A stretch of DNA of 6,936 nt, taken from Coriobacteriales bacterium (GTDB lineage: Bacteria > Actinomycetota > Coriobacteriia > Coriobacteriales > UBA8131). The position numbers were made by a program, and so were the translations under genes. Positions 1 to 6,936 of this stretch are shown here, piece after piece. The DNA lies in the NCBI GenBank assembly GCA_031254255.1, contig JAIRUT010000041.1, positions 1 through 6,936 on the forward strand. The letters are read 5' to 3'. The notes under the pieces are model-generated. The model had not been told where the DNA came from. It did not search any database and saw only the letters and a list, made by a program, of their open reading frames with translations. The stretch's first letter is position 1. The number at the start of each line of letters is the position of its first letter.

Positions 1-150
1 TGGGGCACGCCGACAACAGAATCAGCCAAAACAACGACGAGGGCAACGATTGCAAGCAAGGGCAAAGCAACTGCCCAAGCCAGCTCGGCAACATCAATAA
101 ATAAAAAGTCTCCAGAAACAAAGACGATTAAAACCATCAACACAACAAAT
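1..150 (+). other. Low-complexity Thr/Ala/Ser/Lys-rich linker
   Basis: The first 50 window residues are dominated by Thr, Ala, Ser and Lys, with almost no large hydrophobic residues until the barrel strand starting near Val51. This looks like a flexible interdomain linker, not a folded domain. It leads directly into a strand that in related proteins lies midway through an NMO-like barrel. The linker may therefore sit between the two halves of that barrel; the upstream half would be outside the window. The boundary is approximate. Confidence 0.6.
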
Positions 151-3100
151 GTCGAAATTATCTGGCAGGTGACCACGGCTACAGATGCCGAAGCAGCTTT
201 GAAATCAGGAGCAAAAACACTGATCTTAAAAGGTGCGGAAAGTGCCGGACTTTGTGGTGAAGATTCTGTGTTTATCCTTTTTCAGAAGGTTATCGCAGCT
301 TGCCAGGACGCTGGTGCGGCAGTCTTGATACAGGGTGGCATTGGCGTGCACACTGCTGCCGCCTATATCGCCCTTGGTGCAGCCGGTGTCATTTTGGACT
401 CCCAGTTGGCGCTGTTTCCGGAATGCAGTTTGAATGACAAGCATAAGGCCATTCTCAGCAAACTCTCTGGAAACGAGATCCGTGATTGTCAAGGCTTTCA
501 TTACTATGTGCCTTTGGAGCTGAATACCGGCAGTGAAATCACAGATTTGAAAACGCTATATCAGCATCTTGGCAAGGCTGATAGCAAAATACTGCCCTTG
601 GGGCAAGACATCATTCTCGCCACTGACCTCGTAGAGGATTACAAAAACATTAAATCTTTGGTGCGCGCCCTGAAACAGGCCTTTGCCAGTCACATTAAAC
701 AGGCCCGTATTGCGGATGCTTTTGCATCGGAGAATAAAACGGCCAGGTACCTCGGTACCAAATACCCAATCACCCAAGGGCCGATGGCTCGGATCAGCGA
801 TGAACCGGCATTCCTGCGTAGTGTCTCTGACGCTGGGGCATTGCCCTTCCTGGCGCTAAGCATGATGACCGGGAAGCCAGCCTCAGACATTCTGTCCGAG
901 ACAGCTGCGGCCATGGAAGGCAAACCTTGGGGCGTCGGTATTCTCGGATTTATCTACCCGGATATCCTCGAAGAACAGACGCAGCTGATCATAGCGGCCA
1001 AACCAACATTTGTGCTTATCGCGGGCGGTCGACCCGAGCAGGGGAAGGCTTTTGAGCGGGCTGGAATTGGTGTGCTCATGCATGCCCCGACCCCTGGAGT
1101 CCTGGATATGTTCCTGAAAGCGGGCCAGACTTCTACCTCCTACATATTCGAGGGGCGGGAAAGCGGCGGCCACGACGGGCCTCTATACTCCACCGTCTTG
1201 TGGGAGAAGCAAGTTAATAAGATTTTAAACATGGAAAACCCCCTCGAGATGAGCGTCTTCTTTGCCGGCGGCATCCATGATGCTATCTCGTCACTATTCA
1301 TCCGCGTCCTGGCCGCACCACTGACGGCTCGAGGCATCCAAGTCGGGCTGCAGTGTGGAACTGCTTACCTTTATACGAAAGAGGCTATCCAAAGCAAGGC
1401 AATAACCGAAAACTACCAAAAACAGCTAATCGAGAAAGACCAGACCGTAATTCTCCAGTCTGGTGGCGGCCAGGATACGCGTTGTATTCCCTCTCAATTT
1501 ACGGATCTTTTCTTTGAGGAGAAAGCACGGTTGCAAAAGGAAGGCTTATCCTCAGGGGAGGTCATCCAAAAACTAGAGGACCTCAATTTAGGCCGCCTGC
1601 GGGTCGCCTCTAAGGGGCTGGAACGAGTAGATGATCAGCTTGTCTCGCTGACTGAGGCTGAGCAGATCGAGAAAGGCTTGTTCATGACCGGAGCAGTCAC
1701 TGAGCTCATGGACAAGGTGACCTCCATTAAGGATCTTCATGAGAACCTTACTAAGGACAGTTCCAAACTTCTGAGCAAAATTACCATACCTGGACGCATC
1801 CGCACCGCCACCGAAGCCTCTGCGCGAACCGGGAAATCGGATAGTCATGCACCCGACACCGCAAATGTCGCCGCCAACAGTCCAAGCCCGGCTGATTTCC
1901 AGACGGATATAGCCGTCATTGGCATGGCTGGCATCTTTCCAAAGGCGGCCAATGTCGACGAGTTCTGGCGCAACATCTTGTTCGGGACAGATTGCATCAC
2001 TGAAGTTCCTGAAAATCACTGGTCAACCGATGTCTTTTATGATCCGAAGACCCCTGACACAGACCATGTGCTCTGTAAATGGGGAGGATTTATCGATGAA
2101 ACTGACTTTGATGTCATGGAGTTCGGGATCACACCGCAGTCTATGACATCTATCGAGGGGGTTCAGCTGTTGAGCCTGCTGGTGGCCAAACGAGCCTTGG
2201 AAGATGCCGGGTTAACCGATCTGACGGACCCAGACCTGGAGGAGACTGCGGTCATCTTCGGAGCCCAGGGTGCCGGTGAGCTGACTGCTGCCTATAATTT
2301 CCGGAGCTCTCTGATGGGAGCCTTCAAAGAAATGCCGAAAGAAGTCGATGAGAACCTTCCGCGCATGACCGAGGACTCCTTTGCAGGTTTCCTGAGCAAT
2401 GTTATCGCCGGGAGAATATCCAATAGATTGAATACCAGAGGCAACAATTACACAGTCGACGCAGCCTGTGCCTCCTCTTTGGCGGCGCTGGACATTGCCG
2501 TCTCTGAGCTACAGACCAGAAAGGCTGGGATGGTTGTCCTGGGCGGTGCGGACTTGCATAACAGCATCAATGATTTCCAAGACTTCGGAAGCACCCATGC
2601 CTTGTCCAAAAATGGTCGCTGCGCAACCTTTGATGCCAATGCAGACGGAATTGTGATAGCCGAAGGTATCGGCGCCGTAATCCTCAAACGGCTTAAGGAT
2701 GCGAAGCGGGATGGAAACAACATCTACGCTGTCATCAAGGGTATTGGCGGTAGCAGTGATGGAAAGAGCATGGCATTGACCGCTCCTAGCAAAGACGGTC
2801 AGATTCTGGCACTTCAGCGAGCCTATCGAAATTCCGGCATCAGTCCCTCGGAGGTCGGTCTGGTCGAACCGCATGGCACAGGAACAGTCGTAGGCGACCG
2901 GATCGAACTGCAGGCGCTGAGCCAGGTCTACTGGGAGGATGGCGTGCGGCCAGGCAACGTTGTGCTGAGTTCGCTGAAATCCCAGATCGGACACACAAAA
3001 TGTGCTGCCGGAATCGCCAGTTTGATCAAGGCTGTGCACTGCGTTCGCCATGGAATCCTGCCACCAACCAAAAACCTGCAGAAACCAAACAAAGTCTATA

Positions 3101-6100
3101 CAGAAAGCAGCCCCTTTGCTTTCCGCACAGAAAAGTCCGGCTATTGGCCGGGTGGCAGGCGCATTGCCGGCGTCAGCGGATTTGGCTTTGGCGGCACAAA
3201 CTTCCATGCCGTAATCCAAAACTATGAGGCCAAAAGACCAGAAGTAACCCTGAAATCCTGGCCTGCTGAGCTCTTCCTCTTCCCTGGAGACACACCCGCC
3301 GAGGCGGAAGTCCTGATGGACAAAGTGCATAAGATGCTTGAGCTAAACAATAGCCTGCGCCTGGTGGATATAGCCTACAGCCTGGCCGTCAAGTGCAGTA
3401 ACGGGAACGAGCCTGCTAGCGCCAATGCATTCGACAGCTTTGGCACAGCCGAAACCGCATCGACTGAATCTGTCGCATCCGCCAGTAAGCCTATCCAATA
3501 TGCTATTGTCGCCGCTACGCACGATGAGCTCCTGATGCGTATCAACAAGGTGCGCAACGACCAGGCTAACGATGAGGATGGCTTCATCCAGATCTTAAAA
3601 CCGGTTCCTGGCAAGGTGGCTTTTCTCTTCCCCGGCCAGGGAAGCCAGCGGGTGAACATGGCGGCCGATCTTTTCAATGTCTTTCCACGTATGCGTAGCA
3701 TCTTGGATAGCGAGGCTGAAAAGACAAGCGACACAAGCGACACAGTACACGTAACATCAGTCTACGAACAGATGCTCTTCCCCCACTCAGTCTTTACTGA
3801 AGACGAGAAGAAAGCCCAGCTTGGCCTGATCACTGATACCCGTAACGCCCAACCATTGCTGGGTATTGTTGACCTTGCGATCGCGGAACTGCTGAGAGAC
3901 TTCGGTGTCCAGCCCGATGTGGTGGCAGGGCACAGTTACGGAGAGCTTCCAGCCCTCTGTTTTGCCGGCGCCATTGCTGCTGAAGACTTGGTCTCCCTGA
4001 GTTGCGCCCGGGCAGAATCCATTTTGGCAGCTGCCGGTGGTGACAAGGGCCGGATGGCTGCGGTCCTGACAGACCAAGAGACTCTTGCAGGTTTGTTGGA
4101 AGGAATGGGCGATGTCTGGGCTGTCAACTACAATGCCCCCCGACAAACAGTGGTGGCTGCTACTGATATCGGTATGGATGCCTTCCTGAAGAAGGCAAAG
4201 TCAGCCAAGGTTGCCTGCAATGAGCTCAACGTGGCCTGCGCCTTCCACAGTCCCTTGTTAAAAGGCGCGGATGTCGGCTTTGCCAATGCCTTGAAAGAAT
4301 ACAGACTGCACAAACCAGAGTTGCCTGCAATGTCTAATATCGATTCCAAGGCTTACCCCACGAGCACAGATGGGATCAGGAAACGCCTGGCCAACCACCT
4401 GGTTAGTCCGGTGCATTTCACGGACGAGGTCGAGAATATGCATAAAGACGGGGTGACTGTCTTTATTGAGGCCGGGCCAGGACGGGCTTTGACAACTTTG
4501 GTTTCTGAGATCCTCAAAGGGCAGGAAATCTCTGCTATCCAAACAGAACGCACCGGTGTCAACGGCCTGACCTTCCTGCTCCAGGGACTGGCAAAATATG
4601 TGGCAACCGGCAGAACAATTAATATCGACAAACTGTTTCGAGGCCGAGACGCTGTTCTCTTGGACGTCGACGTACCAGAGAACAGCAAGAAAAATGGCCT
4701 GATTTGGAATATCGACGGCCGGAGTTGCCGACCCGATAGCCAAGGGAGCCAAGGGACAAAGGAGCTCGACGTTCGTGCAGAGGGACTCCGGAACCTTTCT
4801 GAATGGCTGCGCAGCACTGCCAGCCAAGGAATGACGCAGGGCCATCTTAATGGATCCGGCGAAGAAGTCGTACTTTCCTATCTGGCAAACATGAACATGA
4901 TGATCAACGATCATCGGGATGTCATCCTCGGATATCTTGGGACAGCTGAGATCACACCACGCAGCCAGACACTGCAATTCGGCGCTGAAACCACAAGTAA
5001 AACTACGGAACCGACAGCTGAGGTAGAAGTCCCGGATGTCAAGCCGCTGGATGAAGATGACAGCGACAGTGGGCTGTTGGATATCCCATCAATGACAACG
5101 GATCAAATCTCCGAGATGATCTTTGAGATTGTCAGTGAAAAGACAGGCTATCCTGTCGAAATGCTGACCTTAGACACCGACCTGGAAGCTGATCTAAGCA
5201 TCGACTCTATCAAGAAGATGGAAATCATCGGCGGCTTGCGCAGCCGTGTCAAAATGCCTGAGAATGATGGTGCCATGGAGGCCCACTTTGAGAAGATCAT
5301 TGCTGTCCGCAAATTCCGGGATCTGACAGCTTGGGTAGAAGAACTTGGTCGTAATGAGAGCGGTGCTGTAAGCTCAGGTGCTGGTGCCGAATTAATCAGC
5401 GCCAGTATTGCTGTTGAATTGAATGACGATGACTTTGCGCACAACGCCTCAGATAGCTCGCTGGAAACCAGCGAGACGGAAGTTGCAGCAGTAAAATCAA
5501 AAGCCCCGGATGTTGCTGGCGCTGCCAATGCGACAGATGCCACAGGCGCAACCGCCAACCAGCAAGCTATCGTAGAAGATCTGACCCGTCTGACTTACGT
5601 CGAGACAGCCTTTCCGCTGACTGATCAGGATCAGGGCCTGGTTATTGGCAAGACATTTGCGGTCACCAATGATGGTGGTGGCCTGGCTGATGCTGTGGTC
5701 AAACGCCTGACAGAGGCTGGGGCGGCTGCTCGAATCATCGATGTTCCGGGAAACTGGATAGCCACCGATACTTCATCCACCCTGAAAGACCTGCACGACT
5801 GCGATGGCCTGATTATGATCAATTCTGCCGCCAGCATGCGCCACTATGCGATCATGGATCTGTTCAGCCTGCTCAAAGCCGCGGATATGGACAAATTGCA
5901 GTGGACGCTAGTGTTCGACGACAGCTCAGGCTTGCTGCTGGCTTCTGATGACCTGCAAGAAGCATTACAGGCCCAGGGACTGCCAATTGGCTTCAGGGGA
6001 CTGCTGAAGACCTTAGCATATGAGTACCCGAGCAAGCGCTTCTGTTCTCTGCAGTTCGAGACAGCTTTCGATACCCGGAACCCAAAAGTCCTGGCAGACA

Positions 6101-6936
6101 TTGTCTTAGGTGAGCTAACTGACCTGAAGCCTATACCGGAGCTGTTTTATCGTGATAATGAGCGCTTCTTCCTGCTTCCAAAGGCCAATCCCCTGGAAGC
6201 GAATGGCGGTTCAACGACAGCAGACAGCAATGCGGCAATCTCTGCATTAGATCAGGATTCAGTAGTTGTCGTGCTGGGCGGTGCTCAGGGCATCTCGCCG
6301 CATCTTATCGCATATCTGGCCAAAGACAACCCATGTAGATACATACTTGTTGGCCGTTCAGTTGCTGATCCCGAATGCCAGCAATATGCAGCGCTAAAAA
6401 GCATTGATGAGATCCGCCAGTATCTGATTACTGAGGAAAACATGAAGCAACCACGGGAAATTGAGGCCAGGGCTAAGGCTATATTCAAGACCAATCAGAT
6501 TGCTGAAGCTGTGTCGAACATCGAGAAAACTGGAGCTAAGGCTGAATATCAGAGCGTCGATGTAACCAACCACGATGATTTTCGCACCCTGTTGACCGAC
6601 ATCAAAGCCAACTACGGCAGGATCGATGCTGTTATCCATGCTGCCGGAATCCTGGAGGACAAGCTCTTCCGTGACAAGGATCCGGATTCATTCATGCGTG
6701 TTTACGACACCAAGGTGCTGCCGCTGGCAACTGTGATCGAGGAGTTGCTTCCCGACCTGAAACTACTGGTGCTGTTCAGCAGCATGGCATCTGCCTTTGG
6801 CAATGTTGGACAATGCGATTATGCAGCTGGAAACAGCGTCTTTGACAGCACCGCGCGGCTTTTAAAACAGCGTTACCCAGAGTTGAAGGCAGTTGCTTTT
6901 GACTGGGGCCCATGGCGAGGCGCCGGCATGGTCAAT
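1..6936 (+). CDS. Type I polyketide/PUFA-type synthase, NMO-NMO-KS-AT-ACP-KR (partial at both ends)
   Basis: A single open frame (frame 1) of 2,312 codons without a stop fills the window, so both gene ends lie outside it. The protein is a multidomain iterative synthase related to PfaA-type polyunsaturated fatty acid and secondary-lipid synthases. It would build an acyl chain from CoA extenders on its own carrier domain in the cytoplasm. Seen in order (window residues): NMO1 half-barrel about 51-240, NMO2 about 250-597, KS 636-1075, AT about 1205-1545, helical pre-ACP segment about 1621-1647, ACP about 1698-1782, pseudo-KR about 1866-2060, catalytic KR about 2086-2312. Catalytic residues are intact in KS (Cys823, His958, His998), AT (Ser1312, His1416), ACP (Ser1736) and KR (Lys2238, Ser2261, Tyr2274, Asn2278). 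No frameshift or broken motif is visible. No dehydratase or thioesterase lies inside the window. The chemical product cannot be read from the sequence. The synthase-family call is firm; the exact pathway is not. Confidence 0.96.
151..720 (+). other. NMO1: C-terminal half of a first nitronate monooxygenase/PfaD-like barrel plus tail
   Basis: Residues 51-160 read like the second half of an FMN-binding NMO (2-nitropropane dioxygenase) barrel. They show a strand with an alternating Ala/Gly helix (TDAEAALKSGAKTLILKG), a KGAESAG loop at 77-83, a phosphate-binding-type strand-loop IQGGIG at 110-115, and the LGAAGVILDSQLAL segment at 125-138. Residues about 198-240 hold the PLGQD element and a helix that connect to NMO2. 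This resembles the degenerate first NMO unit found in giant NMO-fused synthases. The position where catalytic NMOs carry the GGH signature reads AGLCGE here, with no histidine, so the unit may be structural or noncatalytic. The family call rests on recognised motifs. Whether it binds FMN is unknown. Confidence 0.7.
748..1791 (+). other. NMO2: complete PfaD-like FMN enoyl-reductase-type barrel with helical tail
   Basis: This is a full NMO/PfaD-type domain. It starts with YPITQGPMAR (residues 255-264), the usual first-strand FMN-contact motif, followed by GALPFLALSMM, the WGVGILGF strand (about 310-317), and FEGRESGGHDGP at 383-394 carrying the GGH histidine (His391). FAGGIHD (421-427) and LQCGTAYLYT (450-459) follow as phosphate-binding strands. 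The tail at 527-540 (DLNLGRLRVASKGL) and 554-570 (EQIEKGLFMTGAVTELM) is the helical extension seen in PfaD and its relatives. In pfa systems PfaD is the trans-acting enoyl reductase, so the likely role here is enoyl reduction within the same polypeptide. Cofactor and activity are inferred from the family. A non-reductase NMO role cannot be excluded from sequence alone. Confidence 0.85.
1906..3225 (+). other. Ketosynthase (KS) domain
   Basis: This beta-ketoacyl synthase domain carries out decarboxylative condensation of the acyl chain with the ACP-bound extender. It begins with DIAVIGMAGIFP (from residue 636) and ends with GFGFGGTNFHAVIQNY (to 1075). The active-site Cys823 is in VDAACASSLAAL. 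The two His residues are His958 in VEPHGTGT and His998 in SLKSQIGHTKCAAG, so the triad is complete and decarboxylation/condensation should be possible. The DAACASS and IGHTKCAAG wording is closer to PfaA/secondary-lipid synthases than to modular macrolide synthases. Two positions differ from the usual consensus: the DPQQ motif reads IEGVQ (2149-2163), and VEAHGT reads VEPHGT. At about 440 residues the domain is of normal length. Confidence 0.97.
3226..3612 (+). other. KS-AT linker region
   Basis: About 129 residues join KS to AT. They contain ELFLFPGDTPAEAEVLMDKV (about 1090-1109) followed by a helix and VDIAYSLAVK, the strand/helix pattern of the KS-AT adapter in related synthases. The middle (about 1132-1163) is Ser/Ala/Glu-rich and low in hydrophobics (for example TAETASTESVASAS), which suggests a flexible insertion. 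After it the ordered part resumes with IQYAIVAATHDELLMRI. No catalytic motif is seen, so a structural role is inferred. Confidence 0.7.
3613..4635 (+). other. Acyltransferase (AT) domain, probably malonyl-specific
   Basis: The AT loads the extender unit from CoA onto the ACP. It opens with FLFPGQGSQ (residues 1208-1216) and has the nucleophile motif GHSYGE with Ser1312. Arg1337 in the CARAES stretch fits the arginine that holds the extender carboxylate, and His1416 in CAFHSP is the catalytic histidine. FIEAGPGRALTTLV (from 1488) marks the C-terminal part. The specificity motif reads CAFH, nearer to the malonyl-type HAFH than the methylmalonyl-type YASH, so malonyl-CoA is the likely substrate; this is inference. 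A nine-base tandem repeat at 3727-3744 gives a small SDTSDT stretch in a surface segment. The C-terminal boundary is approximate. Confidence 0.93.
3727..3744 (+). repeat. Tandem 9-bp micro-repeat (2 copies) inside the AT domain
   Basis: The unit agcgacaca occurs twice in direct succession and is in frame, encoding SDT-SDT just after a charged helix (EAEKT). It looks like a small replication-slippage duplication in a tolerant loop. The reading frame is kept. The repeat itself is certain; significance is low. Confidence 0.85.
4738..4755 (+). repeat. Tandem 9-bp micro-repeat (2 copies) in the AT-ACP linker
   Basis: The unit agccaaggg occurs twice in direct succession and is in frame, encoding SQG-SQG. 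It lies after WNIDGRSCRPD in the linker following the AT. Like the copy pair in the AT, it is compatible with slippage in a flexible part of the protein. Confidence 0.85.
4861..4941 (+). other. Helical pre-ACP segment of Pfa-like synthases
   Basis: Residues 1621-1647 (EEVVLSYLANMNMMINDHRD, then VILGYLG) form a predicted amphipathic helix with regularly spaced Leu/Met/Ile. Related synthases carry a helix of this type between AT and ACP, usually written as a 'YL..M..FL..Q..VM..YLG'-like pattern. Here the central Gln position appears to be His (NDHRD). Its role is unknown; docking or dimer contact is only a guess. Confidence 0.6.
5092..5346 (+). other. Acyl carrier protein (ACP) domain, single copy
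   Basis: Residues 1698-1782 form one ACP. Helix 1 is QISEMIFEIVSEKTGYPVEM, and the phosphopantetheine attachment site is Ser1736 in LEADLSIDSIKKMEII, at nucleotides 5206-5208. The motif is the Pfa-like LGIDSIKR type with Gly changed to Ser. The last helix is near RKFRDLTAWVEEL. The domain carries the growing chain after modification by a phosphopantetheinyl transferase encoded elsewhere. Only one copy is present between AT and KR, whereas PfaA proteins of EPA/DHA systems carry several in tandem. Confidence 0.94.
5347..5595 (+). other. Acidic Ala/Ser-rich interdomain linker
   Basis: About 83 residues between ACP and the KR region are rich in Ala, Ser, Asp, Glu, Gly and Thr, for example AGAANATDATGATANQQ near the end. 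There is no recognisable motif. The composition fits a flexible arm that lets the ACP reach several active sites. No other function is supported. Confidence 0.7.
5596..6180 (+). other. Structural (pseudo) ketoreductase subdomain
   Basis: Residues 1866-2060 begin with YVETAFPL and end with ELFYRDNERFFLLP. They form a truncated Rossmann-like fold, with strands KTFAVTND, AARIIDVP, DGLIMINSA and WTLVFDDSSG, of the kind that precedes the catalytic KR in Pfa-type synthases. The region includes GFRGLLKTLAYEYP (about 1998-2011), a conserved segment of this subdomain. The nucleotide-binding Gly-rich loop reads NDGGGLAD, and there is no Ser-Tyr-Lys set, so it is probably structural support for the following KR. 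Confidence 0.82.
6256..6936 (+). other. Catalytic ketoreductase (KR) domain, cut by the window end
   Basis: This SDR-family KR reduces the beta-keto group using NADPH. The cofactor loop is VVLGGAQGIS (Gly2093, Gly2094, Gly2097), followed by the strand YILVGRS. A helical insertion typical of Pfa-type KRs (EEIRQ-like to REIEARAKAIFKTNQI) precedes SVDVTN, and HAAGILED starts at His2213. Catalytic residues are Lys2238, Ser2261 in FSSMAS, Tyr2274 in CDYAAGN and Asn2278. FDWGPW near the end is the KR C-terminal signature. The LED at 2218-2220 resembles the LDD signature of B-type KRs, which would suggest a 3R-hydroxyl product; this is tentative because Asp is replaced by Glu in the middle. In relatives a dehydratase usually follows. 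Confidence 0.94.

Noticed and set aside
226..501. Antisense 91-codon frame near the window start
   Set aside because: It lies opposite NMO1 coding sequence and shows no motif or ribosome binding context. It is not a separate gene.
1919..2146. Short + strand frame of 75 codons starting at an ATG
   Set aside because: It is out of frame inside the KS coding sequence, shows no motif, and overlaps the in-frame DIAVIGMAG start of the KS. The same applies to the + strand frames at 2468-2656 and 3000-3227.
2509..3330. Antisense open frame of 273 codons
   Set aside because: It lies wholly opposite the KS domain and the start of the KS-AT linker. Its translation shows no recognisable motif, and the + strand encodes an intact catalytic domain there. 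Long antisense frames are common opposite a stop-free gene.
4258..4977. Antisense open frame of 239 codons
   Set aside because: It is opposite the AT C-terminus and the pre-ACP region, has no recognisable domain, and overlaps another antisense shadow (4353-4817). Treated as a shadow.
5347..5595. Possible gene boundary between ACP and KR
   Set aside because: The segment is low in hydrophobic residues and could look like a junction, but frame 1 has no stop here and the composition fits an interdomain linker.
1..6936. CRISPR array, tRNA, rRNA, insertion sequence, promoter or terminator
   Set aside because: None was seen. The window is coding throughout on the + strand, with only two 9-bp duplications noted as repeats and no intergenic space to hold regulatory elements.

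Overview
The whole 6,936-base window is the inside of one very large gene on the + strand. Frame 1 (codons starting at positions 1, 4, 7 and so on) stays open from the first base to the last, giving 2,312 codons with no stop. Neither the real start nor the real stop is in the window. Because the frame has no start and no stop here, it is easily missed, and all the shorter open frames that can be found are shadows of it.

The protein is an iterative type I polyketide/fatty-acid megasynthase related to the bacterial polyunsaturated fatty acid (Pfa) and secondary-lipid synthases. Domains in order are: a low-complexity segment; the C-terminal half of a first nitronate-monooxygenase/PfaD-like FMN barrel (NMO1); a complete second NMO/PfaD-like barrel with its helical tail (NMO2); a ketosynthase (KS) with its full Cys-His-His triad; a KS-AT linker; an acyltransferase (AT) with GHSYGE and a catalytic His; a helical pre-ACP segment; one acyl carrier protein (ACP) with its phosphopantetheine Ser; an acidic, Ala/Ser-rich linker; a structural (pseudo) KR subdomain; and a catalytic ketoreductase (KR) with Lys-Ser-Tyr-Asn. 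The KR is cut by the window end just after its WGPW motif.

Inferred working: AT loads the ACP with an extender, probably malonyl; KS condenses; KR reduces the beta-keto group; a dehydratase is expected downstream or in a partner protein; and the N-terminal NMO/PfaD-like module would reduce the enoyl bond. In canonical pfa systems that enoyl reductase is a separate protein (PfaD); here it is fused at the N-terminal side.

The organism cannot be fixed from one gene. Base composition looks balanced (GC near 50% by eye, not counted), there are no introns, and codon use is mixed. Multidomain synthases of this layout are known from deltaproteobacterial (Desulfobacterota, myxobacterial), planctomycete, cyanobacterial and actinobacterial lineages. 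A moderate-GC environmental bacterium such as a deltaproteobacterium is a plausible guess. There is no intergenic DNA, so no promoter, ribosome binding site, terminator, RNA gene, mobile element or CRISPR array is present.
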